64,000 bases of DNA, from NCBI RefSeq assembly GCF_030929495.1, contig NZ_JAVFWN010000001.1, positions 372,001-436,000 of the forward strand. The letters run 5' to 3'. The notes under the pieces were generated by a model. The model did not search any database. It was not told the origin of the DNA and saw nothing but the letters and a program-made list of their open reading frames with translations. Of this stretch, positions 61,919 to 64,000 are shown one piece after another. The position numbers and the translations under genes were made by a program. Each line of letters begins with the position of its first letter. Positions within the stretch are counted from its first letter, which is position 1. Source of the DNA: Nocardioides sp. LHD-245 (GTDB taxonomy: Bacteria > Actinomycetota > Actinomycetes > Propionibacteriales > Nocardioidaceae).

Positions 61919-62548
61919 ATGACGGCGACCACGGAGGGGCTCTCGCGGCTGGAGAGGCGCAAGGCCGAGACCCGGCGCGAGATCATCGAGGCCGCGTTCA
62001 CCTGCTTCGCCGAGCAGGGCTACCACGCGACCGGCATCGCCGACATCGCCGCGCGGCTCGGCATCGGGCACGGCACCTTCTACCGCTACTTCGAGAACAA
62101 GCGCGACATCGTCGAGCACGTCATCGACGACCTGATCGGCCGCATCGTCGATGCGCTCGGCGCGGACAATGCGCCGGAGGCCGTCACCACGCTGGAGGGA
62201 TACCGGGCCCAGACCGAACGGATCGGCGCCGCCCTCGCCCGGATCTTCAGTGACGACCCGCGGGTGCCCCAGCTGCTGCTGTCCGCCGCCGGCATCGACG
62301 ACGCCATGCGCGAGCGGATGCTCGACCTGTTCGCCACGACCACGCCGCTCACAGCGGCGTACCTCGAGCACGGGGTGCGGCTCGGCTACCTGCGGGCCGA
62401 GCTCGACGTCGAGCCCACGGCGCAGGCCATCAACGGGATGATCCTCGGCTCGGTCCTCGTGGGCCTGCGTGATCCCGCCCCGGAGCGGCAGGCGCGGCTC
62501 AGTGCCGCGATCCGCGCGGTGATGTACGACGGGATCGCCGCGCGCTGA
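61919..62548 (+). CDS. TetR family regulator
   Basis: 209 residues. HTH: EIIEAAFTCFAEQGYHATGIADIAARLGIGHGTFYRYFENKRDIVEHV region at ~22-70 (recognition helix GIGHGTFYRYF). C-terminal domain with no recognisable subfamily. Divergent from the patatin-SDR-BVMO operon, which it probably represses. Confidence 0.92.
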   Translation: MTATTEGLSRLERRKAETRREIIEAAFTCFAEQGYHATGIADIAARLGIGHGTFYRYFENKRDIVEHVIDDLIGRIVDALGADNAPEAVTTLEGYRAQTERIGAALARIFSDDPRVPQLLLSAAGIDDAMRERMLDLFATTTPLTAAYLEHGVRLGYLRAELDVEPTAQAINGMILGSVLVGLRDPAPERQARLSAAIRAVMYDGIAAR

Positions 62549-62599
62549 TCCGCCCGGCGCCCGCCCGTCTTGCCGCCGTCTGGCGAGTCGACAGTGCAA

Positions 62600-62659
62600 G
62601 GTCTTGTATGTAGCCTTGATCGGTAGTGTTTATAACCATTACTGATTCGAGGGCCTGAC
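62600..62659 (+). promoter_or_regulatory. AT-rich promoter region of the TSUP gene
   Basis: The most AT-rich short stretch nearby, with TTGTAT at 62604, TTGATC at 62615-62620 and a TATAAC -10-like hexamer at 62631-62636. Spacings are not ideal for a standard sigma factor, so only the region is called. Confidence 0.3.
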
Positions 62660-63553
62660 ATGTGGTTGGTCGCGGCATTCGCGCTCGCGGGCGGGCTCGC
62701 CCAACTCGTCGACGGCACGCTCGGCATGGGCTTCGGCGTGACCTCGGCGACGGTGCTGCTGGCCCTCGGAGTCGCCCCGGCCACGGCGAGTGCCGCGACC
62801 CACGCGGCGAAGCTCCCGACGACCTTCGTCTCGGGGATCTCGCACTGGCGGGCAGGCAACGTCGATCCCCAGGTGCTGGTGCGCGTGGCCCTGCCGGGCG
62901 CGGTCGGTGGCTTCCTCGGCGCTGTCATCCTCACCTCGATCAGCCTGGAGGCGGCGAAGTCGTCGATGGCCGGCCTGCTGATCTTCTTCGGCCTGGTGAT
63001 CCTGGTCCGCTTCGGCTTCGGCCTACGGATCATCCCGGTGCCGAAGTCCGGCCACACCGCTCGCTGGCTCTCGCCGATCGGCCTGCTCGGCGGCTTCGTC
63101 GACGCCACCGGCGGCGGTGGCTGGGGTCCCGTCGTGACCCCCAGCCTGATGACCGTGACCAGCCACGAGCCGCGGCGGGTGGTCGGCACCACCAACGCCG
63201 CCGAGTTCGTCGTCGCCCTCTCCGTCTCGTCCGGCTTCGTCACCGGCGCCGCGCACCAGGACATCCCGTGGCTGCCCGTCCTCGGCCTGGTCCTCGGCGG
63301 CGTCCTCGTCGCCCCGATCGCCGCCCGTCTGGCCGGCCGCCTCCCGCACGCGCCGATGGGCGCCATGGTCGGCGGCCTGGTCATCCTGGTCAACGCCGTC
63401 ACCGTCGTCGGCGCGGTGGCCGACCTGCCCATCGTCCTCGACGTCGCGCTGATCGTCGGGTGGCTGGCGCTCGTCGGCCGGATCGCGTGGCGGGCGTGGG
63501 GCCGGGAGAGGGCTGCGGCCGCCGAGCGGGACGCGGTGCCGGTCCCGGCCTGA
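62660..63553 (+). CDS. TSUP (TauE/SafE) family permease
   Basis: 297 residues, about eight membrane helices in two homologous halves. The repeated signature shows as LAQLVDGTLGMGFG near residue 10 and GGFVDATGGGGWGPVVTP near 145. The family exports sulfite, sulfonates or organosulfur compounds in several bacteria. No sulfur genes are adjacent, apart from the distant sulfonate-type ABC importer, so substrate is open. Monocistronic. Confidence 0.9.
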   Translation: MWLVAAFALAGGLAQLVDGTLGMGFGVTSATVLLALGVAPATASAATHAAKLPTTFVSGISHWRAGNVDPQVLVRVALPGAVGGFLGAVILTSISLEAAKSSMAGLLIFFGLVILVRFGFGLRIIPVPKSGHTARWLSPIGLLGGFVDATGGGGWGPVVTPSLMTVTSHEPRRVVGTTNAAEFVVALSVSSGFVTGAAHQDIPWLPVLGLVLGGVLVAPIAARLAGRLPHAPMGAMVGGLVILVNAVTVVGAVADLPIVLDVALIVGWLALVGRIAWRAWGRERAAAAERDAVPVPA

Positions 63554-63558
63554 GGCGG

Positions 63559-63594
63559 CCTGACCCGGCCTGGCCCTACCGGGGCTGGGTCAGG
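63559..63594. terminator. Bidirectional terminator hairpin
   Basis: CCTGACCC (63559-63566) pairs with GGGTCAGG (63587-63594), extended by an inner GGCC stem. It lies between converging genes, and the stop codon of the minus-strand gene is inside its 3' arm. Confidence 0.65.
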
Positions 63595-63916
63595 AGAACG
63601 CGACCGGGGGGATGTCGGTCCGCACGAGTCGCACCTGGCGCGGCGGTATCCGCTCGGGCAGGTACGAGTAGCCGGTGTCGAACTCAACGAGGTCGTCGTC
63701 CGCGACGCCGTCGACCTGCCACAGGTCCACCGGACCACCCGTGTTGTTGATCCGGATGAACCAGTCCACCTCTCCCTCGTCGCAGAGGAAGCAGCCCTCC
63801 ACCTCGGGCCCGTCGCTGCCCGCGATCCCCGGCGCGGCGCCCATGCGGGACCAATCGAGGCCGTGCGTGGAGATCGAGGCCCGGTTGAGGCGCGAGCTGA
63901 GGTGGAAGTGAGCCAT
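63590..63916 (-). CDS. Small unknown protein, possibly ADP-ribosyltransferase-like
   Basis: 108 residues from ATG 63916. It opens with HFHLSSRLNRASISTHGLDW, a pattern like the H-x-[ST]-S-x3-N-x3-I-x2-HGL entry of Kpt1/DarT/ART-fold proteins. CFLC and VDLWQVDG strands follow, then YLPERIPPRQVRLV, like the IPP-x-x-[IV] ending in that superfamily. No partner gene is visible; bases 63917-64000 show nothing. A general hypothetical protein is the safe call. Confidence 0.6.
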   Translation of the reverse strand: MAHFHLSSRLNRASISTHGLDWSRMGAAPGIAGSDGPEVEGCFLCDEGEVDWFIRINNTGGPVDLWQVDGVADDDLVEFDTGYSYLPERIPPRQVRLVRTDIPPVAFS

Positions 63917-64000
63917 GACGCGAGCGTAGGGCGACGACGATCCACAGCGCCTCCGCATTTGCGGGCTGCCGCGTTGGGATCAGCGCCACTGTGCCCTGGT

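Overview
The window is chromosomal DNA from a very GC-rich actinobacterium. GTG starts are common, genes in operons typically overlap by ATGA/GTGA, and non-coding DNA is scarce. The gene set (efeUOB, BioQ-type biotin regulation, GlnX-GlnH-PknG, CimA-type isoleucine synthesis, MHS transporter, Baeyer-Villiger-type monooxygenase) fits a Nocardioides-like soil organism. The family-level assignment is inference. I saw no rRNA, tRNA, CRISPR array, transposase or phage genes.

Layout. 1-2816: 3'-truncated secreted PKD protein. 2909-3050: palindromic repeat cluster. 3054-6050: ABC exporter, DsbA-like oxidoreductase, MaoC hydratase. 6131-9498: efeUOB iron uptake behind a candidate DtxR/IdeR box; efeB appears to start at CTG. 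9631-11229: serA. 11231-11359: nested repeats. 11367-13593: divergent MocR-like regulator and YczE-like membrane protein.

13634-26070 is the most notable region: ten co-directional genes, nearly all overlapping. They are telA, an unknown protein, a CbxX-type AAA+ ATPase, GlnX, GlnH, an unknown helical protein, PknG, a PP2C phosphatase, a vWA protein and an FHA protein. This joins the amino-acid-sensing GlnX/GlnH/PknG pathway to a kinase-phosphatase-vWA triad, TelA and a AAA+ motor. Zinc ribbons recur at the N-termini of PknG, PP2C and the FHA protein.

26167-35544 holds branched-chain amino-acid genes (leuB, ilvE, cimA) among small accessory genes. Two tiny leader peptides rich in Leu/Val/Ile or Thr/Ile codons precede leuB and cimA; the second sits on a clear attenuator with an intrinsic terminator. 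A decayed YjbR-like copy, a second Ser/Thr kinase, a Uma2 protein and an L7/L12-like mini-protein lie between. 35546-36673: an AbiEi/DUF559 gene bracketed by two related 41-bp palindromes.

36679-39408: TetR regulator, FMN reductase, amidase. 39445-46251: a compact biotin regulon (bioBAFD, ECF transporter bioYMN, repressor bioQ) with the same TGAAC-N3-GTTCA operator before bioB and before bioY/bioQ. 46374-47831: zwf.

47837-56190: a catabolic operon (SDR, class III CoA-transferase, NIPSNAP-like protein, sulfonate/nitrate-type ABC importer, NDP-forming acyl-CoA synthetase) opposite a TetR regulator, probably for uptake and CoA-activation of an unidentified organic acid. 56180-62548: LuxR and TetR regulators around an MHS transporter and a monooxygenase/SDR/patatin operon, which could convert alcohol to ketone to ester to acid plus alcohol. 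The window ends with a TSUP permease and a small protein that may resemble the ADP-ribosyltransferase superfamily.
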